Shown in pieces: positions 1 through 10,609 of a stretch of DNA of 64,000 nt. Under the pieces are notes generated by a model that ran no database searches, was not told where the DNA came from, and worked only from the letters and a program-made list of their open reading frames with translations. The first letter of the stretch is position 1. Each line of letters starts with the position of its first letter. The stretch spans positions 3,668,001 through 3,732,000 of the forward strand of contig NZ_CP045496.1 of NCBI RefSeq assembly GCF_015500075.1. Reading direction: 5' to 3'. Both the position numbers and the translations under genes were made by a program. The stretch comes from Mesorhizobium sp. INR15. GTDB taxonomy: Bacteria; Pseudomonadota; Alphaproteobacteria; Rhizobiales; Rhizobiaceae.

Positions 1-159
1 TTCCATGGTTTTGATGTTCCAGGTGAAGGTGACGAGGTCGCGCCAGTAGCAATCTTCCTGGAAACAGCCCACGGCTTTCTCAATGTCGTTCGCGGCCAGG
101 GCGGCGCCGAATGTATCGAGCAGGTCGGACAGTTTCTTGTTTGGGGCCTTGTCGAGCAT
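1..159 (-). CDS. NTF2-like / flavin-containing monooxygenase-type protein, N-terminal fragment
   Basis: Only the first 53 codons are in the window; the gene continues off the left edge. The start is the ATG at 159, preceded by a good GGGAGGAA ribosome binding site. The visible peptide (MLDKAPNKKLSDLLDTFGAA, later CFQEDCYWRDLVTFTWN) resembles the NTF2-like N-terminal domain found ahead of the FAD/NAD(P) domains in putative flavoprotein monooxygenases of rhizobia. Because the catalytic part is outside the window, the enzyme class is an inference; a stand-alone NTF2/SnoaL-like protein is possible. Confidence 0.6.
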   Translation of the reverse strand, partial: MLDKAPNKKLSDLLDTFGAALAANDIEKAVGCFQEDCYWRDLVTFTWNIKTME

Positions 160-529
160 CAGCGTTCCTCCCGTGAAATCCAGATCGTCATGGCCGCTCC
201 TCCGAACGTGCCACTCAGGCCATCAAGTATCGGCAGAGATGGCAGGCTTCGTCACGCCCCACCATAGTTTCGCGTGGTTTCAAGGGCTTATCCACAAAAC
301 GCGGCCATGACGCAGGTTTGGCAATACCCCGGCAGCCGCTGCGAGGACTGGGTGTCCCCATTCTGAAACAACGGCGTGATGCCGCGCCCGTCGCGCAATC
401 GTGATGGCCATGTGCCGCATTGCCGCCATGGAGGCTGAAGACAACCATTTGGTGAAAAGCCGGAAGCCGTGAGCGGGCGACGGGGTGCTTTTCGGGGATT
501 TTCTGGATGCGGAAATTCTGGAGCACATC
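160..529. other. intergenic region between divergent genes
   Basis: This 370-bp gap separates the leftward NTF2-like gene from the rightward DUF6600 gene and must hold both promoters. I see no convincing small gene, RNA, repeat or terminator. Short open frames on both strands have no ribosome binding site or recognisable peptide. Confidence 0.5.
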
Positions 530-1738
530 ATGCAGGCCCCTTCAATTCATTCGATAATCAGGCGCGCAAGCGCCACAGCCGTGGCTCTGGCCCTGGCGCT
601 CGGCACGACCTTGAGCGGTCCGCTGGTATTGCCCGAATATCAGGCGGCGCACGCGGCGGAGATTTCCGTCACCATTCGCGAGCGGCTTTCAAGCTACGGC
701 GGCTGGCGCACCTCCAGCCGCTTCGGCGACGTCTGGGTTCCAACCGTGCGCGCCGAGTGGCGCCCCTATACCGAAGGCAGGTGGGTGTGGACCGATGACG
801 GCTGGTATTGGGAATCCGCCGAACCGTTCGGCGATGTCGTCTATCACTATGGCCGCTGGGCCTATGATCCCGATTTCGGCTGGGTCTGGATATCAGGCGA
901 CGAGTGGGCACCGGCTTGGGTGGTCTGGCGCCAGGGTGGCGACGATGTCGGCTGGGCTCCGGCACCGCCGGATGTCGATGTTGCCTTCGACGATGCCCGG
1001 TGGTGTTTCGTGCCCGTGGCGGCAATTGGCGCGGTCGATCTTGTCAGGGTTGTGCGGCCGGTGCAGGAAAACATCGTAATCGTGCGCAACACGACGATCA
1101 TCAACCAGACGGTCGTGGTCAACAATGCGCCGCATGTGCGGCTTGGCAATCAGGTTGTCGCGATCAATGCCGGGCCAAGGCTGCAGCAGTTTCCGAAGGC
1201 CGTTGTAGAATCGATCAAGGCGGCAAAGGTCGCTCCGCCGCGCAAGGGCGTGTTTGCCAAGGCGGAGCTCGATCCCTCCAAGGGGGAGGCGATCAAGAAA
1301 CTGGCCGGCCATGTCATGCCGGCTGCGGCCGTAGCCAAAGTGAATGGACCGCCACCGGTTGTCGGCCAAGGTCCGAAAAAACTGCCCGGCGACAAAATGG
1401 TTTCGCAAGGCAGCACGGCAGCCGGCTTGGTCAAACCGGGCGAGCGCAAGCGGATAACCGCTGGCAATGCGGCCCAAGCCGATGTGCTGAAGATTCATGG
1501 CGGCAAGGCAAAAGGCAATGGACGCGTCCTCGTGCAGGCGTCACCGAAAGTGGTGTCGCCGACGCAGCATCTTGCCCGTGCGGCAGGGCCGCAAAAGCCG
1601 CATCAGCAGATGCTGGCGATGCATTCGCAACAGCATCGTGGGCCGGCCAAGGCAGCCCCGCATCGCCCACCCGCAATGCAAGTGAAGAAAGAGGCCAAAT
1701 GCGATCCGCGCGTTTCGCGCTGCAAGGCACCGGGTTGA
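530..1738 (+). CDS. secreted DUF6600 family protein
   Basis: A 402-aa protein. The start is taken at ATG 530 because GGAG lies 6 nt upstream; an in-frame GTG at 485 is possible. An N-terminal hydrophobic segment (about residues 11-38, ending in an AHA-type site) is a likely signal peptide. Residues 45-150 form a Trp/Tyr-rich region with repeated motifs such as GRWVWTDDGWYW, GRWAYDPDFGWVWI and WAPAWVVWR, typical of DUF6600. The C-terminal half is Ala/Pro/Lys-rich and basic, probably disordered. The family has no established function; an envelope or periplasmic location is inferred from the signal peptide. Confidence 0.8.
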   Translation: MQAPSIHSIIRRASATAVALALALGTTLSGPLVLPEYQAAHAAEISVTIRERLSSYGGWRTSSRFGDVWVPTVRAEWRPYTEGRWVWTDDGWYWESAEPFGDVVYHYGRWAYDPDFGWVWISGDEWAPAWVVWRQGGDDVGWAPAPPDVDVAFDDARWCFVPVAAIGAVDLVRVVRPVQENIVIVRNTTIINQTVVVNNAPHVRLGNQVVAINAGPRLQQFPKAVVESIKAAKVAPPRKGVFAKAELDPSKGEAIKKLAGHVMPAAAVAKVNGPPPVVGQGPKKLPGDKMVSQGSTAAGLVKPGERKRITAGNAAQADVLKIHGGKAKGNGRVLVQASPKVVSPTQHLARAAGPQKPHQQMLAMHSQQHRGPAKAAPHRPPAMQVKKEAKCDPRVSRCKAPG

Positions 1739-1885
1739 ACGCGTCTGTTTGAGCCGGCAAAGCAAATTGGGAGCAGGCGGCGCCAGCCGCTTGCTCGACG
1801 CGGACTAGTAAGCTGGAACGCGTTCGCTGCCGACGTGATTTTTCCCGTTGACAGGCTGCCTTTCCCGCCCTTAGTGTCCGCGACC

Positions 1886-1936
1886 ATGAAAAAGGCACTC
1901 ATTCTCGTAGGAAAGCGCGTGGGCAAGGCGGTGTAA
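1886..1936 (+). CDS. branched-chain amino acid leader peptide (putative attenuator)
   Basis: A 16-codon open frame, MKKALILVGKRVGKAV, lies about 120 nt upstream of ilvI. It has a run of consecutive Leu-Ile-Leu-Val codons plus two later Val codons, exactly the amino acids whose synthesis ilvIH starts. A 6-bp hairpin (GGCGGT-GTA-ACCGCC, 1927-1941) covers the stop codon, and a terminator hairpin with a T-run follows at 1971-1992. This is the layout of classical ribosome-mediated attenuation. No strong Shine-Dalgarno is visible. Confidence 0.72.
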   Translation: MKKALILVGKRVGKAV

Positions 1937-1969
1937 CCGCCGGGCGAAATCCCCCCATGCGCAAGACAC

Positions 1970-1993
1970 AGGCTCCCTCGGGGGCCTTTTTTA
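1970..1993 (+). terminator. attenuator terminator upstream of ilvI
   Basis: The sequence GGCTCC-CTCG-GGGGCC followed by six T residues forms a compact intrinsic terminator (one G-U pair) between the leader peptide and ilvI. Its position inside the leader of a biosynthetic operon, rather than after a gene, suggests conditional termination. It also means ilvI translation must begin downstream of 1993. Confidence 0.75.
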
Positions 1994-2055
1994 TTGCCCA
2001 AAACACGACTAAACGACCAGCAACGCCCAAGTGGCGACAGTACGGGACCAGACCG

Positions 2056-3837
<1,782 letters not shown>

Positions 3838-3920
3838 TCACAAGCCGAGGCAGGGCTTGTCGCAAGACGCCGTGCGCAAACAGATAGTTAGCTCCAAGAG
3901 TTTGAATCGAGATTCATGTC

Positions 3921-4493
3921 ATGAACGCACAGCTACAACCGACCGGTTCGGCCTATTTTATCGCCAAGGAAACCGAGAAGCCGGAAAACCACACGCTGTC
4001 CGTGCTGGTCGACAACGAGCCGGGCGTGCTTGCCCGGGTCATCGGCCTGTTTTCCGGACGCGGCTACAACATCGAAAGCCTGACGGTCTCCGAGACCGAG
4101 CACGAAAAGCACCTGTCGCGCATCACCATCGTAACGCGCGGCACGCCGCATGTGCTGGAGCAGATCAAGCATCAGCTTGAGCGCATCGTGCCGGTGCACC
4201 GGGTGGTCGATCTGACCGTGCGCTCGCAGGAGTTTGGCCAGGAGCGGCCGCTTGAGCGGGAACTGGCGCTGGTCAAGGTTGCTGGCACCGGCGAGGCCCG
4301 TGTCGAGGCCCTGAGGCTCGCCGACGCGTTCCGCGCCAGCGTCATCGATGCCAACACCGAACATTTCATTTTTGAAATCACCGGCAAGGGCACCAAGATC
4401 GACCAGTTCATCGCCATCATGAAGCCGCTTGGCCTGGTCGAAATCTGCCGCACCGGCGTGGCGGCGATGAACCGCGGCCCGCAAGGTATGTAG
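3921..4493 (+). CDS. ilvH: acetolactate synthase, small (regulatory) subunit
   Basis: A 190-aa protein lying 83 nt after ilvI. An N-terminal ACT domain (about residues 24-100; HTLSVLVDNEPGVLARVIGL) senses valine, and a C-terminal ACT-like domain follows. It stabilises and feedback-regulates the catalytic subunit. Length and domain order match the standard IlvH/IlvN family. It is expected to be co-transcribed with ilvI and thus to share its attenuator. Confidence 0.95.
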   Translation: MNAQLQPTGSAYFIAKETEKPENHTLSVLVDNEPGVLARVIGLFSGRGYNIESLTVSETEHEKHLSRITIVTRGTPHVLEQIKHQLERIVPVHRVVDLTVRSQEFGQERPLERELALVKVAGTGEARVEALRLADAFRASVIDANTEHFIFEITGKGTKIDQFIAIMKPLGLVEICRTGVAAMNRGPQGM

Positions 4494-4631
4494 TCAGTCG
4501 GCGCCCCTGGATTTGCCGAGGCCGGAGCCTGTCCTACGTGTCCAACTTTCTGGTCCGGTTGCTGTCATGGTGTGGCCTTTGCGCATCCAGCAGAGAAGGA
4601 CAATATTGCTGACCTACCTTGGGAGAGGTCG

Positions 4632-5228
4632 ATGTCCCTCGATGCGTTCATTGCCTTGCTGATTTACGCCTTCGTGACGTCGGTCACGCCGGGGCCGAAC
4701 AACTTCATGCTTCTGGCGTCGGGTGTGAATTTTGGCTTCGCCAGGTCCATTCCGCACATGCTTGGCATCAGCGTGGGCTTTCTCGTGCTGCTGCTGGCTG
4801 TCGGCTTCGGCCTCGGCGCGGTGCTGACGGCGTTTCCAGCGCTGCATACAGGCTTGAAGATCGCGGGTGCTGCCTATCTGCTCTATCTCGCCTGGAAGAT
4901 CGCCATGTCACGCTCGCTCGGTGGCAAGGGTGAGGCGAATGCGCGGCCGATGCGCTTCATCGATGCGGCGGCGTTTCAATGGGTCAACCCCAAGGCGTGG
5001 GTGATGGCGATCACCGCCATGGCCGTCTACACCAATCCGGAGCAGCCGTTCCTATCCGTGGTTCTGATCGGCGTCGCATTCACCCTGGTCAACCTGCCGA
5101 GTGTGTCGGTGTGGTCAGCATTTGGCACGGCGCTGCGCGGCTTCCTGTCGGATCCGGTGCGGCTGAAATGGTTCAATATCGCCATGGGTTTGCTGCTGGC
5201 GGCAACGCTTTGGCCGATGCTCCGCTAG
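4632..5228 (+). CDS. LysE/RhtB-family amino acid exporter
   Basis: A 198-aa inner-membrane protein with about six hydrophobic segments and the family signature SVTPGPNNFMLLASG at residues 15-30. The ATG at 4632 is preceded by GGGAGAGG. The family exports amino acids or related small molecules; the substrate cannot be read from sequence. It lies 138 nt after ilvH on the same strand, so a link to branched-chain amino acid overflow is possible but unproven. Confidence 0.87.
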   Translation: MSLDAFIALLIYAFVTSVTPGPNNFMLLASGVNFGFARSIPHMLGISVGFLVLLLAVGFGLGAVLTAFPALHTGLKIAGAAYLLYLAWKIAMSRSLGGKGEANARPMRFIDAAAFQWVNPKAWVMAITAMAVYTNPEQPFLSVVLIGVAFTLVNLPSVSVWSAFGTALRGFLSDPVRLKWFNIAMGLLLAATLWPMLR

Positions 5229-5307
5229 CGATCGAACGGCTCGATCTTTTCCTGTGAGAGGCCGCTTCCAGGTCCCATCGGCCCTCTGGCGGTTGAACGA
5301 AAGCCGG

Positions 5308-5326
5308 CTGCACAACTATTGTGCAG
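5308..5326. promoter_or_regulatory. perfect inverted repeat upstream of the RND efflux operon (candidate operator)
   Basis: CTGCACAA-CTA-TTGTGCAG is a perfect palindrome with 8-bp arms, about 145-150 nt upstream of the efflux adaptor gene, in a 242-nt intergenic region. No T-run follows, so it does not look like a terminator for the preceding gene. Palindromes of this size are typical binding sites of TetR or MarR repressors controlling efflux operons. No regulator gene is adjacent, so the protein that would bind is unknown. Confidence 0.45.
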
Positions 5327-5470
5327 TGCACATTAAATCTTCGTAATGCCGTGTTTTGGCCCTTTTCCGCCCCACGCGCGTCCTATCTATTCGGCGAAAT
5401 CGCGGCAAGAAGCCGTGAGTTGCGCTAGAATACGACCACCAGGCTACGGCGTGTCGGACGGAGAGGTCTT

Positions 5471-6760
5471 TTGACGATGCGTGGAAAAGTCACAATTTCG
5501 CTGCTGGCAGTCGCCTGCCTTGCCGCTGGCGGGCTGTATCTTTCGCCGACCGCGATGAGCAAAGTGCAGCAACTCATGGGCGCAAAGCAGGCGGCGGCGT
5601 CGGACAAGCCGGCTGCTGCCACGGACAAGTCCGGCGGCGGCGGAAGCGCCGCGCGCTCGGCCTCGATCGTGTCGGCCACCGCATCGACCGCCGATTTTCC
5701 GGTCCGCCGCTACGCCATCGGCTTTGTGTCGTCTCCCGCCGTGGTCAACATCAATGCACGCGTGTCCAGCCAGATCGTCTCGATCGATGTGAAGGACGGT
5801 CAGATGGTGAAGGCCGGCGATGTCCTGTTCTCGCTGGACGACCGGGCATTGAAGGCGCAACTCGCCAAGGACCAGGCGACGCTGGCCAAGGACCAGGCGC
5901 TGCTTGCCAGTTCGGCGTCGGATCTACAGCGCGCCAAGGACCTGGTTGCCAAACAGGCCGGTACGCAGCAGACCTATGATCAGGCCGTCGCTGCTCAGAA
6001 GGCCGCGGCCGCCACCGTGGAGGCGGACAAGGCAACACTGGATGCCGACGCTGTCCAGCTCGGCTTTGCCACGATCAAGGCGCCGATTGCCGGCCGGCTG
6101 GGCGCCGTCAGCGTTGCCGTCGGCGACCTCGTCACGCTCAGCAATGGCAACAGCAGCACGGCGACGCCCCTGGTGACGATCACCCAGATGGACCCGCTGC
6201 AGGTCAACTTCAACCTTCCCGAAAGCAACCTTGCCTTGCTGCACAAGGCATTGGCGAGCCCGCAACAAGGTGCTGTCACGCTGACCACCGACGGCAGCCC
6301 GACACCCGTCGGCAAGGGCACGCTCGATTTCGTCGATTCCAGCGTCGACACCGCTTCGGGCACGATCGCGACGCGGGCAAGCGTGCCCAATTCCGATCTT
6401 TCGCTTTGGCCAGGCCAGTATGTGAATGTCGTGCTCGACGCCGGCACAATGCCGCAGATGACGTCGGTACCCACTGTCGCGGTGCAGCCCAGCCAGAAGG
6501 GCCCGTTCGTCTACGTCGTCAAGAGCGACAACACGGTTGAGATGCGGCCGGTGCAGGTCGCGCTGACCGAAGGCGCGAACAGCGCCATCAGCCAGGGCCT
6601 GAAAAGCGGCGAGAAGGTCGTCGTCGAGGGACAGACAAAGCTGAAGAATGGCTCGGCCGTGCATGAGGGCAAGGCCGGCGGCGGTGATCAGGCAGCGCCC
6701 AAGGTGGCTGAGGCCGACAAGCCCGCGGCCAAAGCCGGGGCCGTCGAGGCGCAGCCATGA
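5471..6760 (+). CDS. RND efflux periplasmic adaptor (membrane fusion protein)
   Basis: About 429 aa. The TTG at 5471 is 7 nt from GGAG; the in-frame ATG at 5477 is the alternative. An N-terminal hydrophobic anchor (LLAVACLAAGGLYL) is followed by a biotinyl-lipoyl-like half (VNINARVSSQIVSI, VKAGDVLFSLDD), an alpha-helical hairpin (about residues 130-195), the second lipoyl half (FATIKAPIAGRLG), a beta-barrel and a membrane-proximal domain. It resembles MdtA/AcrA adaptors and would link the inner-membrane pump to an outer-membrane channel. Its stop overlaps the pump gene start by 4 nt. No TolC-type gene lies nearby. Confidence 0.92.
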   Translation: MTMRGKVTISLLAVACLAAGGLYLSPTAMSKVQQLMGAKQAAASDKPAAATDKSGGGGSAARSASIVSATASTADFPVRRYAIGFVSSPAVVNINARVSSQIVSIDVKDGQMVKAGDVLFSLDDRALKAQLAKDQATLAKDQALLASSASDLQRAKDLVAKQAGTQQTYDQAVAAQKAAAATVEADKATLDADAVQLGFATIKAPIAGRLGAVSVAVGDLVTLSNGNSSTATPLVTITQMDPLQVNFNLPESNLALLHKALASPQQGAVTLTTDGSPTPVGKGTLDFVDSSVDTASGTIATRASVPNSDLSLWPGQYVNVVLDAGTMPQMTSVPTVAVQPSQKGPFVYVVKSDNTVEMRPVQVALTEGANSAISQGLKSGEKVVVEGQTKLKNGSAVHEGKAGGGDQAAPKVAEADKPAAKAGAVEAQP

Positions 6761-9700
6761 TTTCCGAATTTTGCATCCGCAGGCCCGTCGCCACGCTGCT
6801 CATGTCGTTCGCCCTCGTGCTGGGCGGACTGTTTGCCTACAAGTTCCTGCCGGTGGCCGCACTGCCAAGTGCCGAGTTTCCGGTGGTCAATGTCTCGGCG
6901 TCGCTGCCGGGCGCTTCACCGGAAACCATGGCGACTTCCGTGGCAACGCCACTGATCAAGCAATTCGCCACCATTGCCGGCATCGATTCGATCTCGACCA
7001 CCAACTCGCTTGGTTCGACTTCGATCGCCATCCAGTTCGTGCTCAACCGCAATATCGATGCCGCCGCGGCCGATGTGCAGGCGGCGATCGCGCGCACGCA
7101 GAAGTCGCTGCCTCCGGAGATGACCAGCCCGCCAAGCTACCGAAAGGTCAATCCGGCCGACGCGCCGATCCTGCTGATGTCGCTGGTCAGCGATTCCGTT
7201 CCGCTGACGGACCTCGATGCCTTCGCCGAAAACGTCATCTCGCCATCGCTGTCGACGATCGACGGCGTGGCCCAGGTCTCGATCTTCGGCCAGCAGAAAT
7301 ACGCCGTGCGCGTCCAGATCGATCCGACAGCGCTCGCTGCGCGCGGCATTTCAATCGACCAGTTGCAGACGGCGATCGCCTCGGCCAACAGCAACACGCC
7401 GCTTGGCGTGCTGCAGAACAACCAGCAGCAGCTGACCATCACCGCCAACACCCAGCTGACCAACGCAGCGGGTTTTTCCAACCTGATCATCGCCACCAAG
7501 AACGGCCACCCGGTGCGGCTGGGCGAGGTGACCCGCGTCATCGATTCGGTGCAGACCACGACGACAGCAAGCTGGTATGACGGGACGCGGGCCATCATCA
7601 TGGCCGTGCAGCGCCAGCCCGACGCCAATACCGTGGATGTCGTCGATCACGTCAAGGCGATGCTGCCGTCCTTCCAGGACCAGTTGCCGGCGGCGGCGAA
7701 CATCAAGCTGCTCAACGACCGTTCGACCTCGATCCGCTCCGCTGTCGACGACGTGCAGTTCACGCTGCTGCTTACCATCCCCCTGGTGGTGATGGTGATC
7801 TTCCTGTTCCTGCGCCGCGTCACGGCCACCATCATTCCGGCGGTGGCGGTGCCGATCTCGCTTATCGCCACGCTCGGCGTCATGTTCCTGTTCGGCTTTT
7901 CCATCGACAACATCTCGCTGATGGGTCTGACGCTGGCTGTCGGCCTCGTCGTCGACGATGCCATCGTGATGCTCGAAAACATCTTCCGTCATATGGAAGA
8001 GGATGGGCTTTCGGCTCTCGAAGCCTCGCTCAAGGGTGCGCGCGAAATCGGCTTCACCATCATCTCGATCTCGATTTCGCTGGTCGCCGTGTTCATTCCC
8101 GTGCTGCTGATGGGCGGCGTCATCGGGCGCATCTTCAACGAGTTCGCCGTGGTGGTGACGGTCGCCATCCTGGCGTCGATGTTCGTGTCGCTGACACTGA
8201 CGCCGATGTTGTGTTCGCGGCTTTTGTCGGTGTCGAAGGCCGAGCGCGAGGCAGCCCACAATCAGGAGCAGAAGCATAATTTCTTCATGCGCGGTTATGA
8301 CTGGCTGCTGACTTTCTGCCTGCGCCACACATTCCTGGTTTTCCTGGTTTTTGTCGGAACAGCCGCCGCCTCGGTCTGGCTGATCCAGATATCGCCGAAA
8401 GGCTTCTTCCCGCAGGAGGATATCGGCCAGATTTCCGTGACAACCATAGCGCGCCAGGACATCTCGTTCGACGCCATGGCGAAGCTGCAGGGGCAAGTGG
8501 CGAATGTCTTCTCCCACTCGCCCTATGTCGACCATGTAGCCTGGTCGGCGGGCAGCGGCGGCAATGCGCTGAACCAGGGCCAGCTCTTCGTGCAGCTGAA
8601 AAGCAAGGACCAGCGCCCTGACATCGACAAGGTGCAATCGGATTTGCGCAAACAGCTGGCCAATGTGCCGGGCATCGAGGCCTACATGCAGCCGGTGCAG
8701 AACCTGCGCCTGGGTTCGCGTCAGTCCGCCAGTGCCTACCAGCTGGTTGTACAGGGCCTCGATACAGGTGCCACCGACGTCTGGGCTCAGAAACTTTCGG
8801 ATGCGATGGCGGCCGATCACAGCACTTTCGCCGATGTCACCAACGATCTGCAGAACAACGCGTTGCAGGCGTCGCTGGTGATCGACCGCGACAAGGCGGC
8901 GACGCTCGGCATTGACACCAATACGCTGCGCTCCAGCCTGTACGGCGGTTTTGGCACCCAGCAGGTGTCGACCATTTTCGGTTCCGCCGACAGCTATGAA
9001 GTCGTCATGGAACTCGATCCGAAGATCGAATGGTCGCCCGAGCGGATGCTGGCCATCCAGGTGCGGACTTCCAGCGGCAGCCTTGTGCCGCTCGGCGCCT
9101 TCGCTCGTGTCGACAGGACTGCCGGCGCGCTCACCATCAACCAGCTTGGCCAGCTTCCGGCGGTCACCATTTCCTACAATCTGCCGCAAGGCGTGGCGCT
9201 TGGCGACAGCGTGACGAAGATCAATGCGCTGAAGGAGAAGATCGGCCTGCCGCAAGCGATCTCGACCACCTTCGCCGGCACGGCCAAGACATTCCAGGAT
9301 TCGCTGGCCAACCAGGGCATGCTGATCGGCGGCGCCATCCTGACCATCTATATCGTGCTCGGCATCCTCTATGAGAGCTTCATCCATCCGCTGACCATCC
9401 TGACCGGCCTGCCGTCGGCGGTGCTGGGTGCGCTGGTGGCGTTGCGCCTGGCCGGAATGGACCTGTCGGTCATTGCCGTGATCGGCATCCTGATGCTGAT
9501 CGGCATCGTCAAGAAGAACGGCATCATGATGATCGACGTCGCGCTGGAATTGCGACGGGAAGGCATGTCGCCGATCGAGTCCATCCACAAAGCCTGCATC
9601 ATGCGGTTCCGCCCGATCATGATGACGACGCTCGCCGCGCTGATGGGCACGATCCCGATCGCGCTCGGCACCGGCGCAAGCGCTGAACTGCGCCAGCCGC

Positions 9701-9921
9701 TTGGCGTGGCGGTGGTCGGCGGTCTCATCGCATCGCAGGCGCTGACGCTGTTCGTGACGCCGGTGATCTATGTCTACATGGAGAATTTCTCCGGCTGGCT
9801 GGTCGGCCTGTGGTCGAAGCGCAAGGGCACGCCTGCCCCGGACGATAGCGTCGGCCAACTGTCGCTCTTCAAGCCTCGCGAAGAGGTGTCGCCGGAACCG
9901 CAGCGCGCCGCCGCCGAGTAG
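6757..9921 (+). CDS. RND multidrug efflux pump, inner-membrane transporter
   Basis: A 1054-aa protein of the HAE-1/AcrB type, closest in character to MdtB/MdtC-like pumps. It begins with the typical ISEFCIRRPVATLLMSF cytoplasmic/TM1 segment and has two large periplasmic loops and twelve predicted membrane helices. TM4 shows GLVVDDAIVMLENIFRH, with the adjacent Asp residues of the proton relay. The second half repeats the fold (LMLIGIVKKNGIMMIDVALE). It is translationally coupled to the adaptor through an ATGA overlap. The drug substrate cannot be predicted. Confidence 0.95.
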   Translation: MISEFCIRRPVATLLMSFALVLGGLFAYKFLPVAALPSAEFPVVNVSASLPGASPETMATSVATPLIKQFATIAGIDSISTTNSLGSTSIAIQFVLNRNIDAAAADVQAAIARTQKSLPPEMTSPPSYRKVNPADAPILLMSLVSDSVPLTDLDAFAENVISPSLSTIDGVAQVSIFGQQKYAVRVQIDPTALAARGISIDQLQTAIASANSNTPLGVLQNNQQQLTITANTQLTNAAGFSNLIIATKNGHPVRLGEVTRVIDSVQTTTTASWYDGTRAIIMAVQRQPDANTVDVVDHVKAMLPSFQDQLPAAANIKLLNDRSTSIRSAVDDVQFTLLLTIPLVVMVIFLFLRRVTATIIPAVAVPISLIATLGVMFLFGFSIDNISLMGLTLAVGLVVDDAIVMLENIFRHMEEDGLSALEASLKGAREIGFTIISISISLVAVFIPVLLMGGVIGRIFNEFAVVVTVAILASMFVSLTLTPMLCSRLLSVSKAEREAAHNQEQKHNFFMRGYDWLLTFCLRHTFLVFLVFVGTAAASVWLIQISPKGFFPQEDIGQISVTTIARQDISFDAMAKLQGQVANVFSHSPYVDHVAWSAGSGGNALNQGQLFVQLKSKDQRPDIDKVQSDLRKQLANVPGIEAYMQPVQNLRLGSRQSASAYQLVVQGLDTGATDVWAQKLSDAMAADHSTFADVTNDLQNNALQASLVIDRDKAATLGIDTNTLRSSLYGGFGTQQVSTIFGSADSYEVVMELDPKIEWSPERMLAIQVRTSSGSLVPLGAFARVDRTAGALTINQLGQLPAVTISYNLPQGVALGDSVTKINALKEKIGLPQAISTTFAGTAKTFQDSLANQGMLIGGAILTIYIVLGILYESFIHPLTILTGLPSAVLGALVALRLAGMDLSVIAVIGILMLIGIVKKNGIMMIDVALELRREGMSPIESIHKACIMRFRPIMMTTLAALMGTIPIALGTGASAELRQPLGVAVVGGLIASQALTLFVTPVIYVYMENFSGWLVGLWSKRKGTPAPDDSVGQLSLFKPREEVSPEPQRAAAE

Positions 9922-9926
9922 GCGCG

Positions 9927-9950
9927 GGGCCAGCGCCGTGTCGCTGGCCC
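9927..9950 (+). terminator. stem-loop after the RND pump gene
   Basis: GGGCCAGCG-CCGTGT-CGCTGGCCC is a perfect 9-bp stem starting 6 nt after the pump stop codon. No T-run follows, so it is at best a weak or Rho-assisted terminator or an mRNA 3'-end stabiliser. It separates the efflux operon from the nitrile hydratase operon. Confidence 0.45.
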
Positions 9951-9997
9951 AAGGCGTTGCGCTTGCGGCCAACGGACGGCAATCGTAGTTTGCCGCC

Positions 9998-10609
9998 ATG
10001 TCACACGATCACGATCATAACCACGACAATGAACTCGACCCGTTCGCCGCGCGCGTCCGTGCGCTCGAAACCATCCTCACCCAGAAAGGGCTGATCGATC
10101 CGGCGGCCATCGACGTCATCGTCGATACCTATGAGACCAGGATCGGTCCGCGCAATGGCGCCAGGGTGGTGGCCAAAGCCTGGGCCGATGCTGATTTCGC
10201 CGACTGGCTGAGACGCGACGCGACGGCGGCGATCGGTTCGCTTGGCTATACCGGCCGGCAAGGCGAGCACATGCAGGCGGTGTTCAACACGCCGGACACG
10301 CATAACCTCGTCGTCTGCACCTTGTGCTCCTGCTATCCATGGTCGGTGCTCGGGCTCCCGCCGGTCTGGTACAAGGCGCCTCCCTATCGTTCGCGCGCGG
10401 TGATCGATCCGCGCGGTGTGCTGGAAGAGTTCGGGCTGATGCTGCCAGCGGACAGGAAAATCCGCGTTTGGGATTCGACAGCGGAGCTGCGTTATCTCGT
10501 CGTGCCGATGCGGCCCGATGGCACCGTAGGCTGGAGCGAGGAGCGGCTGGCCGATCTGGTGAGCCGCGATGCCATGATCGGCACCGGCCTGGCGAGGCAA
10601 CCGGCATGA
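9998..10609 (+). CDS. nthA: nitrile hydratase alpha subunit (cobalt type)
   Basis: A 203-aa subunit that hydrates nitriles to amides with NthB. The metal-binding claw is CTLCSC at residues 107-112; Thr in the second position is the hallmark of Co(III)-type enzymes, whereas iron-type enzymes have Ser. Further family motifs are DTYETRIGPRNGARVVAKAW and LPPVWYKAPPYRSRAVIDPR. The N-terminus is unusually rich in alternating His and Asp (MSHDHDHNHDNE), which could bind metal. The gene is first in a three-gene operon and overlaps nthB by 4 nt. No amidase gene is adjacent. Confidence 0.95.
   Translation: MSHDHDHNHDNELDPFAARVRALETILTQKGLIDPAAIDVIVDTYETRIGPRNGARVVAKAWADADFADWLRRDATAAIGSLGYTGRQGEHMQAVFNTPDTHNLVVCTLCSCYPWSVLGLPPVWYKAPPYRSRAVIDPRGVLEEFGLMLPADRKIRVWDSTAELRYLVVPMRPDGTVGWSEERLADLVSRDAMIGTGLARQPA

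Noticed and set aside
7351..9999. Very long open frame antisense to the RND pump gene
   Set aside because: It mirrors the codon phase of a well-supported gene in GC-rich DNA, is Arg/His/Asp-rich, and has no recognisable domain or ribosome binding site.
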